64,000 nucleotides of DNA from Opitutus sp. (lineage in GTDB: Bacteria; Verrucomicrobiota; Verrucomicrobiia; Opitutales; Opitutaceae). Below, one piece after another: positions 16,602 to 26,122 of the stretch. The stretch spans positions 1-64,000 of the forward strand of contig SIBG01000004.1 of assembly GCA_009695305.1 (NCBI GenBank), written 5' to 3'. Within the stretch, counting starts at the first letter, position 1; every line of letters starts with the position of its first letter. The translations under genes and the position numbers were made by a program. The notes beneath the pieces are model-generated. The model did no database searches, had not been told where the DNA came from, and was given only the letters and a program-made list of their open reading frames with translations.

Positions 16602-17027
16602 TCAGACGGCGGTGCCTTCGCGAACGATGAATCGGCAGTGGAACGGCAGCTTGGCATCGGCGAGGCGGAAGGCCTCCCTGGCGACGCTGAGCGAGATACC
16701 GGCGAGTTCGAAGAGGACGGCGCCGGGCTTGATGACGGCGACGTAGTATTCGACCGGGCCCTTGCCCTGGCCCATGCGCACCTCGGCGGGCTTCTTGCTG
16801 ATCGGCTTGTGCGGGAAAATGCGGATCCAGAGTTTGCCCTTGCGCTTGAGGTGGCGCGAGATGGTGACGCGCGCGGCCTCGATCTGCTGGCCGGTCATCG
16901 GGCCCCGGGTGAGCGATTGCAGGCCGAATTCGCCGAAGGCGATCGTGTTGCCGCGCTTGGCATTGCCAGCGCGGGAGCCTTTCATCGACTTGCGGTATTT
17001 AGTGCGGGCGGGAGCGAGAGCGGACAT
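16602..17027 (-). CDS. rplP: 50S ribosomal protein L16
   Basis: The 141-residue protein has L16 signatures: [20 protein letters not shown] at the start, [20 protein letters not shown] and [20 protein letters not shown], including the Arg-Met-Gly-Gln-Gly loop that reaches the A-site tRNA. Length is a few residues over E. coli L16. Confidence 0.97.
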   Translation of the reverse strand: MSALAPARTKYRKSMKGSRAGNAKRGNTIAFGEFGLQSLTRGPMTGQQIEAARVTISRHLKRKGKLWIRIFPHKPISKKPAEVRMGQGKGPVEYYVAVIKPGAVLFELAGISLSVAREAFRLADAKLPFHCRFIVREGTAV

Positions 17028-17067
17028 GGAAAAGTTCTCCTAAATTTTAAAGGCGGTCAGACGCGAA

Positions 17068-17700
17068 TCAGTTGTTGTCGGCTTCTTTTTTGCAGATCCA
17101 GCATTTGACGCCGATCTTGCCGTAAACGGTGAGCGCTTCGGCAAAACCGTAGTCGATGTTTTCGCGCAGGGTGTGCAACGGCACGCGGCCCTTGCGCTGC
17201 CACTCGCGGCGGGCGATGTCCGCACCGCCGAGGCGGCCGGAGCACTGAATGCGGATGCCTTCGGCGCCGAGCGCCATGGCCATTTCGACGGCCTTCTTCA
17301 TGGCGCGGCGGAACGCGATGCGGCGCTCGAGCTGGAGCGCGACGTTCTCGGCGACCAACGCGGCCTCGATCTCGGGCTTTTTGACTTCCTGGATGTCGAG
17401 GAGGATTTCCTTGCCGGTGAGCTTGGAGAGCTCGTCCTTGATCTTCTCGATTTCCTGGCCCTTGCGGCCGATGACGATGCCGGGGCGGGCGGTGTAAATT
17501 TTGACGCGGACGCGGTTCGAGGCGCGCTCGATGAAGATGCGCGGCACGGAAGCCTGTTTGAGTTTCTCCATCAGCTTGGTGCGGATGAGCTGATCCTCGG
17601 CGAGGAGCTTCGGGAAATCTTTCTTGGTCGCGAACCAGCGCGACTGCCAGTTGCGGCGGACGGCGAGACGGAAACCGATCGGGTTTGTTTTTTGGCCCAT
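17068..17700 (-). CDS. rpsC: 30S ribosomal protein S3
   Basis: The 210-residue protein starts [20 protein letters not shown] and has a type II KH domain with the loop [15 protein letters not shown] near residues 75-90, then the C-terminal [25 protein letters not shown]3 lines the mRNA entry channel and contributes helicase activity with S4 and S5. It is shorter than E. coli S3 because the poorly conserved tail is brief. Confidence 0.97.
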   Translation of the reverse strand: MGQKTNPIGFRLAVRRNWQSRWFATKKDFPKLLAEDQLIRTKLMEKLKQASVPRIFIERASNRVRVKIYTARPGIVIGRKGQEIEKIKDELSKLTGKEILLDIQEVKKPEIEAALVAENVALQLERRIAFRRAMKKAVEMAMALGAEGIRIQCSGRLGGADIARREWQRKGRVPLHTLRENIDYGFAEALTVYGKIGVKCWICKKEADNN

Positions 17701-17709
17701 GGAAGGAAA

Positions 17710-18051
17710 TTAGTTGGATTGGCCGTCGGAGAGGACGATGCGGATGTGCGACATCTTCTTGCGGCGGGGCATCGCGGTGCCGCGGGCGCCGGCCTTGAAG
17801 CGCTTCAGCACCGGGCCGTTCTCAATCAAGGCGAACTTGATCGTGAGGCTGTCGGCCGAGAGGTTGTTGTTGTTCTCGGCGTTCGCGATGGCGCTCTTCA
17901 GCGTCTTGGCGATCAGGCGGGCGGACTTGCGCGGGATGAGCGCGAGGTAATCGACGGCTTCGGTGGCCTTGCGGCCTTGGACCACGCGGGAGATATCGCG
18001 CATCTTCTTGGGCGACATTCTCGCGTAACGGGTGAGGGCTTGGACTTCCAT
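17710..18051 (-). CDS. rplV: 50S ribosomal protein L22
   Basis: The 113-residue protein starts MEVQALTRYARMSPKKMRDI and ends with the beta-hairpin region KRFKAGARGTAMPRRKKMSHIRIVLSDG (shown as KRFKAGARGTAMPRRKK and SHIRIVL) that lines the exit tunnel. Normally rpsS precedes rplV almost directly; here an unrelated gene (18136-18504) separates them. Confidence 0.97.
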   Translation of the reverse strand: MEVQALTRYARMSPKKMRDISRVVQGRKATEAVDYLALIPRKSARLIAKTLKSAIANAENNNNLSADSLTIKFALIENGPVLKRFKAGARGTAMPRRKKMSHIRIVLSDGQSN

Positions 18052-18135
18052 GGTAGTGGTGAGAATTCCGAATTTTTCGGTTCGGCGATAGTGGTTCCGC
18101 AGGCGCGGGACCCTACCCTTTGGATCGGTTAGGTT

Positions 18136-18504
18136 TTAGGTTTTAAGGATTTTGATGCTGGCGGTGTCGCCGGCGTGGATCGACTGGCCCGGCGCCACGC
18201 TGAGGATCAAGGCGGCGCTGCAAGTCGGGCGCAGATCGACGAGGAGGACTTCCGCGATCCCGGTGGCACCGCGCGTGAGGCGGCAAACCATGCCCTGGCG
18301 CAGGCCCGCATCGAAACCCCGGCCCAGGAGAATCAGGTCGGCGGTGGACGTGGGCTGGATCGCCACGACGGAAGCGGTCGGGACCGCGGCAACCACCAAC
18401 GACCATGGACTAATGACCAAGGCCAGCACCGCCACCGCACGAAGACGGCGGAAACCGGAGGAAACTGGAGGAAAATTAGTCATTGGACGTCGGGCCTTGG
18501 TCAT
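18136..18504 (-). CDS. Exported hypothetical protein inserted between rpsS and rplV
   Basis: The 122-residue product starts at an ATG 16 bases after the rpsS stop, with a second in-frame ATG 7 codons later. After a basic N-terminus (SSGFRRLR) comes a hydrophobic segment AVAVLALVISPWSLVVAA, a probable signal peptide or anchor. The rest (LLGRGFDAGLRQGMVCRLTR, then a strand-rich part ending SIHAGDTASIKILKT) looks like a small SH3-like beta barrel of the kind at the C-terminus of FlgT-type proteins; that resemblance is weak. I do not recognise it as a ribosomal protein. The signal-peptide DNA contains degenerate heptamers (18396-18423). Confidence 0.6.
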   Translation of the reverse strand: MTKARRPMTNFPPVSSGFRRLRAVAVLALVISPWSLVVAAVPTASVVAIQPTSTADLILLGRGFDAGLRQGMVCRLTRGATGIAEVLLVDLRPTCSAALILSVAPGQSIHAGDTASIKILKT

Positions 18505-18520
18505 TACGTGCAGCCGCGCG

Positions 18521-18796
18521 TTAGATTTCCTTGCGGGTCATGCCGCCGTGCGACTTGAAGTTACGCGTGGGAGAGAACTCGCCGAGCTTGTGCCCGACCA
18601 TGTTCTCGGTGACGTAGACGGCGGTGAAGATCTTGCCGTTGTGAACGCTGAACGTATGCCCGATGAAATCGGGTGTGATCGTCGAGCGGCGGGACCAAGT
18701 CTGGATGGGCTTCTTGGCGCCGGCCTTGACCGCCTTCTCGATTTTCTCGAGCAGGTGGTAGTCGACAAAGAAACCTTTTTTGATGGAACGTGCCAT
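18521..18796 (-). CDS. rpsS: 30S ribosomal protein S19
   Basis: The 91-residue protein starts [20 protein letters not shown] and carries the S19 signature [31 protein letters not shown] (shown as [12 protein letters not shown] and VGHKLGEF). It pairs with S13 in the 30S head. Length is typical. Confidence 0.97.
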   Translation of the reverse strand: MARSIKKGFFVDYHLLEKIEKAVKAGAKKPIQTWSRRSTITPDFIGHTFSVHNGKIFTAVYVTENMVGHKLGEFSPTRNFKSHGGMTRKEI

Positions 18797-18813
18797 GGTG
18801 CGAAAGGGGCGGC

Positions 18814-19680
18814 TTATTTCTTATTGCGCGGCTTGCGGCCGTTATGGTGGACGATGATCTGGCTGGTGGAGAGCTTCGTGCGGCGACGCGTGACGTAGCC
18901 TTTGGCGAGCTGGCCCCACGGCGAGACGAGATGCTGGCGACCACCACCACCCTTGGATTTGCCCTGACCGCCACCGTTCGGGTGGTCGACCGGATTCATC
19001 GCCACGCCGCGAACGTGCGGGCGGCGGCCGAGCCAGCGGGCGCGACCGGCCTTGCCGAGCGACTGCTGGTTGTGATCACCGTTGCCGACTTCACCGATCG
19101 TGGCGCGGCAGTTCGGATGCAACTGGCGGAGTTCGCCCGAGGGCATCTTGAGCGTGGCCTGGCCATTCTCGACGGCGACCAGCTCGAGGCTGGTGCCGGC
19201 GCAACGGGCGATCTTCGCTCCCCGGCCCGGGACGAGCTCCACGCAATGAACGAGGGTCGAAGGCGGGATCAGGTGGAGCGGAAAGTTGTTCCCGACTTTA
19301 AAATCGTTCGTCGTCGCCTTGTTCGAGGCGATGATCATGTCCCCGGGTTTCAGGCCCTTCGGGGCGATGATGTAGGCCTTGTCGCCGTTGGTGTAGGCGA
19401 TGAGCGCGATGTTGGCGGAGCGGTTGGGATCATACTCGATCGCCTGCACCTTGGCCGGCAGGTCGAGCACGGCGCGGTGGAAATCGATGATGCGATAGAG
19501 CTGCTTGTGACCGCCACCGCGATGGCGCGAGGTGACGCGGCCATAGACGTTGCGGCCGCCGCTCTTGTGCTTGTGCTCGGTGAGGGCGCGGAGGGGCCGC
19601 TCTTTCGAAAGCCCGGCCTCCATGTTGAGGGAGGTGAAGCGGCCGGAAGGCGTGAGCGGGCGGAAGGAATGGATGGGCAT
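18814..19680 (-). CDS. rplB: 50S ribosomal protein L2
   Basis: The 288-residue protein has the L2 OB and SH3-like domains and the conserved basic loop [20 protein letters not shown], which supports the peptidyl transferase centre. The loop reads HPNGGGQ rather than the common HPHGGGE, a mild variation. The ending [21 protein letters not shown] is slightly longer than E. coli L2. Confidence 0.97.
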   Translation of the reverse strand: MPIHSFRPLTPSGRFTSLNMEAGLSKERPLRALTEHKHKSGGRNVYGRVTSRHRGGGHKQLYRIIDFHRAVLDLPAKVQAIEYDPNRSANIALIAYTNGDKAYIIAPKGLKPGDMIIASNKATTNDFKVGNNFPLHLIPPSTLVHCVELVPGRGAKIARCAGTSLELVAVENGQATLKMPSGELRQLHPNCRATIGEVGNGDHNQQSLGKAGRARWLGRRPHVRGVAMNPVDHPNGGGQGKSKGGGGRQHLVSPWGQLAKGYVTRRRTKLSTSQIIVHHNGRKPRNKK

Positions 19681-19711
19681 GGTGGAGTTTCTCCGGGTGA
19701 GGCGGGCGCGT

Positions 19712-19993
19712 TTAGACGAGCTCGATTTTATCGCCGGCCTTGAGGGTGACGATGGCCTTCTTGAAATCGGAGCCGATGCTGGGCTGGCCCTGCCGGCTCT
19801 TCTTGTTTTTGCCGCGGTAGGTCATCGTGTTCACACGACGGACCGTGACCTTGAAGGTCTGTTCAACGGCCTGCGCAATCTGGTGCTTGTTCGCGTGACC
19901 AAAGACCTCGAAGGTGTATTGGCCGAGCTCGGACGAGAGCTTGTTGGACTTCTCCGAGAGGCGGACGAGTTTGAGGATCTTGTCGGCTTGCAT
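19712..19993 (-). CDS. rplW: 50S ribosomal protein L23
   Basis: The 93-residue protein has [15 protein letters not shown] at the start, [20 protein letters not shown] and [17 protein letters not shown], matching L23, the docking site for trigger factor and SRP at the tunnel exit. Its ATG overlaps the last base of the rplD stop (TAATG), which implies re-initiation coupling. Confidence 0.96.
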   Translation of the reverse strand: MQADKILKLVRLSEKSNKLSSELGQYTFEVFGHANKHQIAQAVEQTFKVTVRRVNTMTYRGKNKKSRQGQPSIGSDFKKAIVTLKAGDKIELV

Positions 19994-20628
19994 TAGTTTT
20001 TACCTCCGTTCACGCGGGCCAAAATGGTCTCGAGGGCTTTCGTGCTGACGATGATTTTTTTGTATTGCGCGAGATCGAGGGTGTTGAGCTTCGAGGCGTC
20101 CTGCAGTGACACGCGCTCGATGTTGCGCGCCGCGCGGGCGTGCTCGGCGGTGAACGGCGCATCCACGAGGAGAATTTTTCCCTTCGGCGCGATGCGGCCC
20201 ACGATCACATCGACCAGCTTCGTCTTCGGCTGCGCGACGGAGAACTGCTCGATGACGGCGATTTCGCCGGCGATCGCGCGGTCGAACAGGGCGCGGCTGA
20301 AGGCGAGGTCTTTGACCTTGCCATTGATTTTCTTCGAGTAGTCGCGGGGCTTCGGGCCGAACACGACACCACCACCACCCCAGAGGGGCGAGCGGATGGA
20401 GCCGGCGCGAGCGCGGCCGGTGCCCTTCTGGCGCCATGGCTTCTTGCCGCCGCCGCGGACTTCACCACGAGTCTTCGTGGAGTGCGTGCCCTGGCGGTTG
20501 TTGGCGTTGATGGCGACGATGACTTCTTTCACGGCCTGGAGGCCCTTGTCGCCTTCGAAGGTGGGCAGACCGGCGAATTCTTTTTCGCTGCTGGTCGTGC
20601 CGTCGGAGCTATATACAGTAAGTTTCAT
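19993..20628 (-). CDS. rplD: 50S ribosomal protein L4
   Basis: The 211-residue protein has the tunnel-loop signature [30 protein letters not shown] (shown as [20 protein letters not shown]) and [19 protein letters not shown]4 lines the exit tunnel with L22. In E. coli L4 autoregulates the S10 operon; no leader of that type was identified upstream of rpsJ here. Confidence 0.96.
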   Translation of the reverse strand: MKLTVYSSDGTTSSEKEFAGLPTFEGDKGLQAVKEVIVAINANNRQGTHSTKTRGEVRGGGKKPWRQKGTGRARAGSIRSPLWGGGGVVFGPKPRDYSKKINGKVKDLAFSRALFDRAIAGEIAVIEQFSVAQPKTKLVDVIVGRIAPKGKILLVDAPFTAEHARAARNIERVSLQDASKLNTLDLAQYKKIIVSTKALETILARVNGGKN

Positions 20629-20645
20629 GGCTGGGTGTCTCCGAA

Positions 20646-21326
20646 TTATTTCTTGGCGGCCGGGGCCGCAGCCGCCACGACCGGAAGCGGACGCTGGCCT
20701 TTGATGGCGGAACGGACCACGACGTCGTCGCCGTTGGCGCCGGGAATCGCGCCCTTCACGAGGATGAGATTCTTGTCGGCAATGATCTTAATGACGCGCA
20801 GGTTCTGCATCGTGCGGGCGTCGCTGCCCATGTGGCCGGGCATGCGCTGGTTTTTCCACGTGCGGCCGGGCGTCTGCCGCATACCGATGGAGCCGATACG
20901 CCGGTGAAACATCGAGCCGTGCGCCGCGGGACCGCCAGCGACCCGGAAGCGTTTCACGACCCCTTGGAAGCCTTTGCCCTTGCTGATGCCGCTGACATCA
21001 ACGAGCTGGCCTTCGGTGAAGGCCGCAACCGTGACGATGTCGCCGACTTTCAGCGTGGACGCAGCGGTGAGGCGGACTTCGCTGAGGACGCGGGGCGCGA
21101 CTGCGAGGCCGGCCTTCTTCGCGTGGCCAAGTTCACCGTTGGGGGTGTTCTTGGGTTTCTTGGTGGCGAAGCCGAGTTGGACAGCGTCGTAGCCGTCAAC
21201 CGCGACAGTCTTCACTTGGACGACCGAACAGGGTCCGGCTTCGACGACGGAGACGGGAACTAGGACGTTTTGAGCGTCGTAGACCTGCGTCATGCCGATT
21301 TTTTTGCCGAGGAGCGATGAGATCAT
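20646..21326 (-). CDS. rplC: 50S ribosomal protein L3
   Basis: The 226-residue protein starts MISSLLGKKIGMTQVYD and carries VDVSGISKGKGFQGVVKRF and GSIGMRQTPGRTWKNQRMPG, the loop that reaches the peptidyl transferase centre and holds the Gln methylated by PrmB in some bacteria. An Ala/Pro tail follows. About 115 bp separate it from rpsJ, more than elsewhere in the cluster, with no feature I can name. Confidence 0.97.
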   Translation of the reverse strand: MISSLLGKKIGMTQVYDAQNVLVPVSVVEAGPCSVVQVKTVAVDGYDAVQLGFATKKPKNTPNGELGHAKKAGLAVAPRVLSEVRLTAASTLKVGDIVTVAAFTEGQLVDVSGISKGKGFQGVVKRFRVAGGPAAHGSMFHRRIGSIGMRQTPGRTWKNQRMPGHMGSDARTMQNLRVIKIIADKNLILVKGAIPGANGDDVVVRSAIKGQRPLPVVAAAAPAAKK

Positions 21327-21440
21327 GGGCTAAGTGGTAGGTGGAAAGGTTTCCGTTTAACGACCTACATTAGTCGAGGCCTGGCGGTGCCGCGAAGGGC
21401 ACACAGGCAACTGCCAATGTGTGAATGTTAAGAGTGAGTC

Positions 21441-21749
21441 TTAGACGTTGATGGTAATATCTACGCCGGAAGGCAGGTTGAGTTTCTTGAGCTCATCCAC
21501 GGTTTGCGCGGTGGGCTCGATGATATCGATGAGACGCTTGTGCGTGCGGGTCTCGAACTGCTCCATCGACTTTTTGTCGACGTGCGGGGAGCGGTTGACG
21601 GAGAGTTTCTCGATGCGGGTGGGCAGCGGGATGGGGCCGGAAACGCGCGCGCCGGAGCGCTTGGCGGTTTCGACAATGTCCTTGGCGGACTGATCGATCA
21701 CACGATAGTCGAAACCCTGAAGTTTGATGCGGATGCGCTGGCCTTTCAT
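21441..21749 (-). CDS. rpsJ: 30S ribosomal protein S10
   Basis: The 102-residue protein starts [20 protein letters not shown] and has [20 protein letters not shown] and [20 protein letters not shown], the S10/NusE signature. It acts in the 30S head and, as NusE, links RNA polymerase to NusG. It follows fusA by ~20 bp with no tuf between, joining the str and S10 units. Confidence 0.97.
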   Translation of the reverse strand: MKGQRIRIKLQGFDYRVIDQSAKDIVETAKRSGARVSGPIPLPTRIEKLSVNRSPHVDKKSMEQFETRTHKRLIDIIEPTAQTVDELKKLNLPSGVDITINV

Positions 21750-21769
21750 GGTGAAAAAAGAACGGTGGT

Positions 21770-23965
21770 TTAGCTGCGGGCGGGCCCCTTGGCGTTGGTT
21801 TCGACGATCTTGGCGAGAAGGGCATTCGGCACTTGCTCAAAGTGCGACGGCGTGACCGAGGCGGAGGCGCGGCCCTTCGAAAGCGAGCGGATGTCGGTGA
21901 TGTAACCGAAGAGGGTCGCGAGCGGCACGCGGGAATCAATGATGCACGCGCCGTCTTTGTTTTCCAACCCGAGGATGGAGCCACGACGGCGGTTGATGTC
22001 GCCGATGAGATCGCCCTGGTAATCCTCGGGCGTGGTGACCTCGACGCCCATGATCGGCTCGAGGAGAATCGGGTTGGCGATCTTCATCGCATCCTTGAAC
22101 GCGAAGATGCCGGCCATCTTGAACGCGAGCTCAGACGAGTCGACTTCGTGGAAGGAGCCGTCGGTGATGCGGATGATGACATCCACGACCGGGAAACCGG
22201 CGACGACACCGTTGTTCGTCCCTTCCAGAATGCCTTCGGTCGCGGGCTTGATGAATTCTTTCGGGATGCTGCCGCCGACCGTCTCGTTGATGACTTCGAC
22301 GCCTTTGCCCTTTTCATTCGGCTCAAGCTTGATGCAGACGTGCCCATACTGGCCCTTGCCGCCCGACTGGCGGATGAATTTGCCTTCGCCGTCCGCGGAT
22401 TTCTTGACGGTCTCACGGTAGGCAATCTGCGGCTCGCCGAAGGTCGCTTCGACCTTGAACTCGCGCCTCATGCGGTCGCGGATGATGTCGAGGTGCAACT
22501 CGCCCATGCCGTGGAGAATCGTCTGACCGGTGTCGGGGTCGGATTTGACCCGGAGAGTCGGATCCTCGGCGACGAGGCGTTGGAGCGAGTTACCGAGTTT
22601 TTCCTGGTCCGCCTTCGAATTGGGCTCGATGGACATCGCGATGACGGGCTCGGGGAAGGACGGCGGCTCCAGCCGGATGTCGTAATCCTCGTCGCACAGC
22701 GTGTCACCGGTGATCACGTCCTTGACCCCGACGAGCGCGCAGATGTCGCCCGAGTAGGCCCGGTCGATTTCCTCGCGGTCGATGGCGCGCATGAGCACGA
22801 GGCGCGAGCAGCGCTCGCTGCGGCGGGTGCGCGGATTGTAGAGCGACATGCCCTGCTTCACCATCCCGGTGTAAACGCGGTAGAAGACCAGTTTGCCGAC
22901 GAACGGATCGGTCCAAAGCTTGAAGGCGAGACCGGCCAGCAAGGCTTTGTCGTCCACCACCGCATCGACGGGCTGCCCATCGCTGTCCTGACCTTTCATC
23001 GGCGGAACATCGATCGGGCTCGGGAGGAAGTTGACCACGCAATCGAGGAGACGCTGGACGCCCTTCTTCTTGAAGGCGGACCCCGGGACCACGCCACAAA
23101 ACTTGAGCGAGATGGTGGCTTTGCGCACACCAAGCGTGAGCTCTTCGACCGTGATTTCCTGACCGTTGAGATATTTGTCGGCAATGACGTCGTCGAAGTC
23201 ACAGATGGCCTCAACGAGTTTTTCGCGATAGCTTTTCGCCTCGGCGAGCAGGTTGGCGGGAATCTCGGAGGTCACCGGATTCATGCCGAGCGGATCCGTC
23301 GTGTCGTCGAACACGTAGGCGATCATCTGCACGAGGTCGATCAGGCCACTGAAATTTTCCTCGTTGCCGATCGGGAGGAACAGCGCGTGGGCGTTGCCCT
23401 TGAGCTTGACGCGGATGTCGTCAATCGCCCGATGGAAGTTCGCACCGACGCGATCCATCTTGTTGATGAAGGCGATGCGGGGAACCCGGTATTTGTTGGC
23501 CTGCCGCCAGACGGTCTCGGACTGCGGTTGCACGCCGGCGACCGCATCGAACACCGCGACCGCACCGTCGAGCACGCGGAGCGAACGCTCCACCTCAGCC
23601 GTGAAATCCACGTGACCGGGGGTGTCGATGATGTTAACGCGCTGCTTGATGCCCTTCCACGGCCCCCAAGAAGCGTTCCAGGCACAGGAGATGGCGGCGG
23701 CGGTGATCGTGATGCCGCGTTCGCGCTCCTGCTCCATCCAGTCCGTCACCGTGGTGCCTTCGTGCACTTCGCCCATCTTGTGGACGGCGCCGGAGTAAAA
23801 AAGAATGCGCTCAGTCGTGGTCGTCTTGCCCGCGTCGATGTGCGCGGCGATGCCGATGTTCCGGGTCCATTCGAGCGGGAACGGGCGGTCCTTCGAGTTG
23901 GCCGCGGAAATCTTGGCCTTGTCGGTGACGACAGAAATATTCACAGGTGCAATGACAGCGGACAT
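21770..23965 (-). CDS. fusA: Translation elongation factor G
   Basis: The 731-residue GTPase has all G motifs: G1 [12 protein letters not shown], switch [10 protein letters not shown]4 NKMD. Domains II to V follow in order ([16 protein letters not shown]-type domain III-IV region seen as [17 protein letters not shown]). The protein has ~30 extra N-terminal residues and a ~10-residue insertion ([11 protein letters not shown]) before the G3 strand. EF-G drives translocation and, with RRF, ribosome recycling. The gene lies between rpsG and rpsJ. Confidence 0.97.
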   Translation of the reverse strand: MSAVIAPVNISVVTDKAKISAANSKDRPFPLEWTRNIGIAAHIDAGKTTTTERILFYSGAVHKMGEVHEGTTVTDWMEQERERGITITAAAISCAWNASWGPWKGIKQRVNIIDTPGHVDFTAEVERSLRVLDGAVAVFDAVAGVQPQSETVWRQANKYRVPRIAFINKMDRVGANFHRAIDDIRVKLKGNAHALFLPIGNEENFSGLIDLVQMIAYVFDDTTDPLGMNPVTSEIPANLLAEAKSYREKLVEAICDFDDVIADKYLNGQEITVEELTLGVRKATISLKFCGVVPGSAFKKKGVQRLLDCVVNFLPSPIDVPPMKGQDSDGQPVDAVVDDKALLAGLAFKLWTDPFVGKLVFYRVYTGMVKQGMSLYNPRTRRSERCSRLVLMRAIDREEIDRAYSGDICALVGVKDVITGDTLCDEDYDIRLEPPSFPEPVIAMSIEPNSKADQEKLGNSLQRLVAEDPTLRVKSDPDTGQTILHGMGELHLDIIRDRMRREFKVEATFGEPQIAYRETVKKSADGEGKFIRQSGGKGQYGHVCIKLEPNEKGKGVEVINETVGGSIPKEFIKPATEGILEGTNNGVVAGFPVVDVIIRITDGSFHEVDSSELAFKMAGIFAFKDAMKIANPILLEPIMGVEVTTPEDYQGDLIGDINRRRGSILGLENKDGACIIDSRVPLATLFGYITDIRSLSKGRASASVTPSHFEQVPNALLAKIVETNAKGPARS

Positions 23966-23983
23966 GAGCGTGGACCGGACGGG

Positions 23984-24457
23984 TTACCAGCGGAGATGGG
24001 CGAAGGCGCGATTCGCCTGGGCCATCTTGTGCGTGTCTTCTTTCTTCTTCACGACGCCGCCGGTGTTGTTGTAGGCGTCGATGATCTCGGCGGCGAGGGC
24101 GTCCTTCATCGTCACACCCTTGCGGGCATGGGCGGCGGCGACGATCCAGCGCAAGGCGAGGCTCTCCTGGCGCTCAAAGGAAATTTCCACGGGCACCTGA
24201 TAGGTGGCGCCACCGACGCGGCGGCTCTTCACTTCGAGGCGCGGGCGCGCATTTTCCAGCGCACCGAGCAGCAGATCAACCGGATCGCCCTTTTCGAGTT
24301 TCTCGGAAACTTTCTCGAACGCGCCGTAGACGATGCGCTGGGCAATGTTCTTCTTGCCGCTCTTCATGATGACGTTGACGAGGTGCGCAACGAGCAGGTT
24401 GTTGTAGCGGGCATCCGGAACGACCACACGTTTCTCGGCTCTGTGACGGCGTGACAT
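23984..24457 (-). CDS. rpsG: 30S ribosomal protein S7
   Basis: The 157-residue protein starts [20 protein letters not shown] and has [21 protein letters not shown] and the C-terminal [16 protein letters not shown]7 nucleates the 30S head and lines the mRNA exit region. Length and place after rpsL are standard. Confidence 0.97.
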   Translation of the reverse strand: MSRRHRAEKRVVVPDARYNNLLVAHLVNVIMKSGKKNIAQRIVYGAFEKVSEKLEKGDPVDLLLGALENARPRLEVKSRRVGGATYQVPVEISFERQESLALRWIVAAAHARKGVTMKDALAAEIIDAYNNTGGVVKKKEDTHKMAQANRAFAHLRW

Positions 24458-24487
24458 GGCGAAATAGTTGAGGTTAAAAAGAACGGT

Positions 24488-24868
24488 TTACTTGGCGGCC
24501 TTCGGGCGCTTGACGCCGTATTTGGACCGGCTGCGGCGGCGTTTTTCGACCCCGGTCGCATCGAGCGTGCCGCGGACGATGTGGTAACGCACGCCGGGGA
24601 GATCCTTCACGCGACCCCCGCGGACGAGCACGATCGAGTGCTCCTGAAGATTGTGCCCCTCGTCCGGGATGTAGGAAATGACTTCATTGCCATTGGTGAG
24701 GCGGACCTTGGCCACTTTACGGATGGCGGAGTTGGGCTTCTTCGGGGTGCGGGTCATGACCTGCACGCAAACGCCACGACGAAACGGGTTGCCGTCCAAA
24801 GCCGGAGACTTTGACTTGACGCGCACGTTGCGACGGCCTTTGCGCACGAGTTGGTTGATGGTCGGCAT
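24488..24868 (-). CDS. rpsL: 30S ribosomal protein S12
   Basis: The 126-residue protein has the S12 loops [19 protein letters not shown] (Lys at the classic streptomycin-resistance position 43 is wild-type) and [17 protein letters not shown] (with the Asp that is methylthiolated in E. coli). S12 sits at the decoding centre. It is the first gene of the ~19.5 kb minus-strand ribosomal cluster, and a promoter is expected just upstream. Confidence 0.97.
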   Translation of the reverse strand: MPTINQLVRKGRRNVRVKSKSPALDGNPFRRGVCVQVMTRTPKKPNSAIRKVAKVRLTNGNEVISYIPDEGHNLQEHSIVLVRGGRVKDLPGVRYHIVRGTLDATGVEKRRRSRSKYGVKRPKAAK

Positions 24869-24914
24869 ACGAAGAGAAAGAAATTACAGAGTGGAAATTG
24901 GAGAAAAGAGGTGA

Positions 24915-24942
24915 ACGCTACATTTCCCCGAAAGCTCGGCAA
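24915..24942 (-). promoter_or_regulatory. Candidate sigma70-type promoter for the rpsL cluster
   Basis: On the minus strand TTGCCG (24942-24937) is followed after 16 bases by TAGCGT (24920-24915), about 47 bases before the rpsL ATG. The -35 is close to consensus but the -10 is weak, so the call is tentative. The remaining bases up to ~25170 are non-coding and show nothing else I can name. Confidence 0.35.
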
Positions 24943-25176
24943 GAACTTTCTGGCGAAAAGAAACTGAGTTCGCGAAATCTGGGATTTGGCCCCGGCTCGC
25001 GAAGGGAAAAAGCGTTCATCGGCCGGGGCCGACAACGCGTAGAAGGAAGAGGAAGGAGGGTTAAAAGTTGCGTGCGGCGCGGAGAACACAAGCAGATTTC
25101 CTCCCGACGTGGATAAATCTGCTGAGACTGCATTACCAGCGGACACATCGGAGCAGTTTCGACCTGGTCAAAAAAA

Positions 25177-25198
25177 CGCCCGGTCCAAAGACCGGGCG
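25177..25198 (-). terminator. Rho-independent terminator, minus strand
   Basis: A perfect 9-bp stem CGCCCGGTC/GACCGGGCG with loop CAAA is followed on the minus strand by seven T (complement of 25170-25176); the other side has five A. It would end transcripts coming from the split gene at 25360-26018 and insulate the rpsL promoter. The stretch 25199-25359 is otherwise without recognised features. Confidence 0.85.
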
Positions 25199-25359
25199 TA
25201 AAAACCTCATGGAGCTAGGCTCTACATGCGATTTTTGGCGGGAGGACCGGAGAAAGTGGGCGGTCACCCCAGGGCTGACAAGGTGAAGTTATTCACATTT
25301 CATTCCACCCTACTCCAAAAAAAGAAGCCGCGGACGAGTCGGCCTCTGGCAGCTCACCC

Positions 25360-26018
25360 CTATCTTCCCTTCGCCGCAAGGGGAGCGTCGTCAGGTAACG
25401 GGCGGCGCACGTTCCACGTCACCGGGGCGGTCAATTTCTGATTTTCCTTCCATTGCTGTGCGAGTGCCTGTCGGTCGGTGGCGGAGGCACTCGCCGTGAG
25501 TAACGCGCCTCGCAGTTGTTTCTCGAACTTGTCTTCGATTCCGTTGTTGTTGGCATTTTCGAAGAGCGGGTTTTCATCGGAGCTGACCAGACCGCAGATC
25601 CATGCACCCTCTTTGCAGCGTTCAGAGAGAATTATTTTCCCGCTGCGCCTTTCGTTTCGAGCAGCGGCAGGTCTCCAGCCACGAGGCGGTTGAAACGATA
25701 GAGAGCCCAAACTTGAGCAGCCGGGTCGAGCCGCACGGTGAGGACCGGCAGGGCGGCAAGCGAAGCTCGGTCGTGCCTTTCGATCTTCGCGAGTTCCGCG
25801 AGCGGACGCCATTGAGTGCCTTGGGGTGAAGGCTCATCCACAGAAATTTGCAGGTAGCCCGGCTTGCGACTGGCGGTGACGGAAAGTCTGGCTCCGCCGA
25901 TGTCGAACGTCGTGCCATCGGAGGGATAGTCGAGAAACGAAACAAACGTCGTGTCGTTGACTGCACCGCGCAGATTGCGGGTGCAATCGTTGCCAGAGTC
26001 GACGGCGGCCGATATCAC
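25360..26018 (-). pseudogene. Split-frame hypothetical gene with a -1 slippery heptamer at the junction
   Basis: Two overlapping minus-strand frames look like one protein. Frame A (GTG at 26018 possible, to the TAA at 25634-25632) encodes a strand-rich unknown domain (GYLQISVDEPSPQGTQWRPL). Frame B continues to 25360 with ENANNNGIEDKFEKQLRGA, a calcium-loop-like NxNGIxD segment, and a C-terminus. The frames meet where the minus strand reads GCG-GGA-AAA-TAA; G-GGA-AAA fits the X-XXY-YYZ slippery pattern exactly in frame A, and a -1 slip enters frame B. It may be a decayed gene, since it is 5' truncated-looking and in a scarred region, or a programmed frameshift. Family unknown. Confidence 0.45.
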
Positions 26019-26026
26019 AGTAATTA

Positions 26027-26038
26027 GGGGCTGACCCC
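26027..26038. repeat. Palindromic GGGG-CTGA-CCCC element
   Basis: The context TAATTAGGGGCTGACCCC resembles the 'AATTAGGGGTCTGACCCC' words found in repetitive extragenic palindromes near REP-associated transposases in other phyla (recalled). A short duplicated CCGTGGTTC follows at 26037-26053. It fills most of the gap between the split gene and the Nramp-like gene. Confidence 0.35.
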
Positions 26039-26122
26039 GTGGTTCCCCGTGGTTCGACGCCAATCCGGTTTTTCGAATCCCAGATTTGATTACAGCGAAA
26101 TCTTTCGCGCTCGCCGCGATCG

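Noticed and set aside
21327-21440. S10-type leader or L4 autoregulatory structure
   Set aside because: The 114 bp lie between rpsJ and rplC, not upstream of the operon, and no hairpin matching known S10 leaders was seen.
21833-24454. 873-codon open frame on the plus strand
   Set aside because: It lies wholly antisense to fusA and rpsG. GC-rich codon use creates long open antisense frames; its sequence is rich in Asp/Glu/Arg/Val with no domain.
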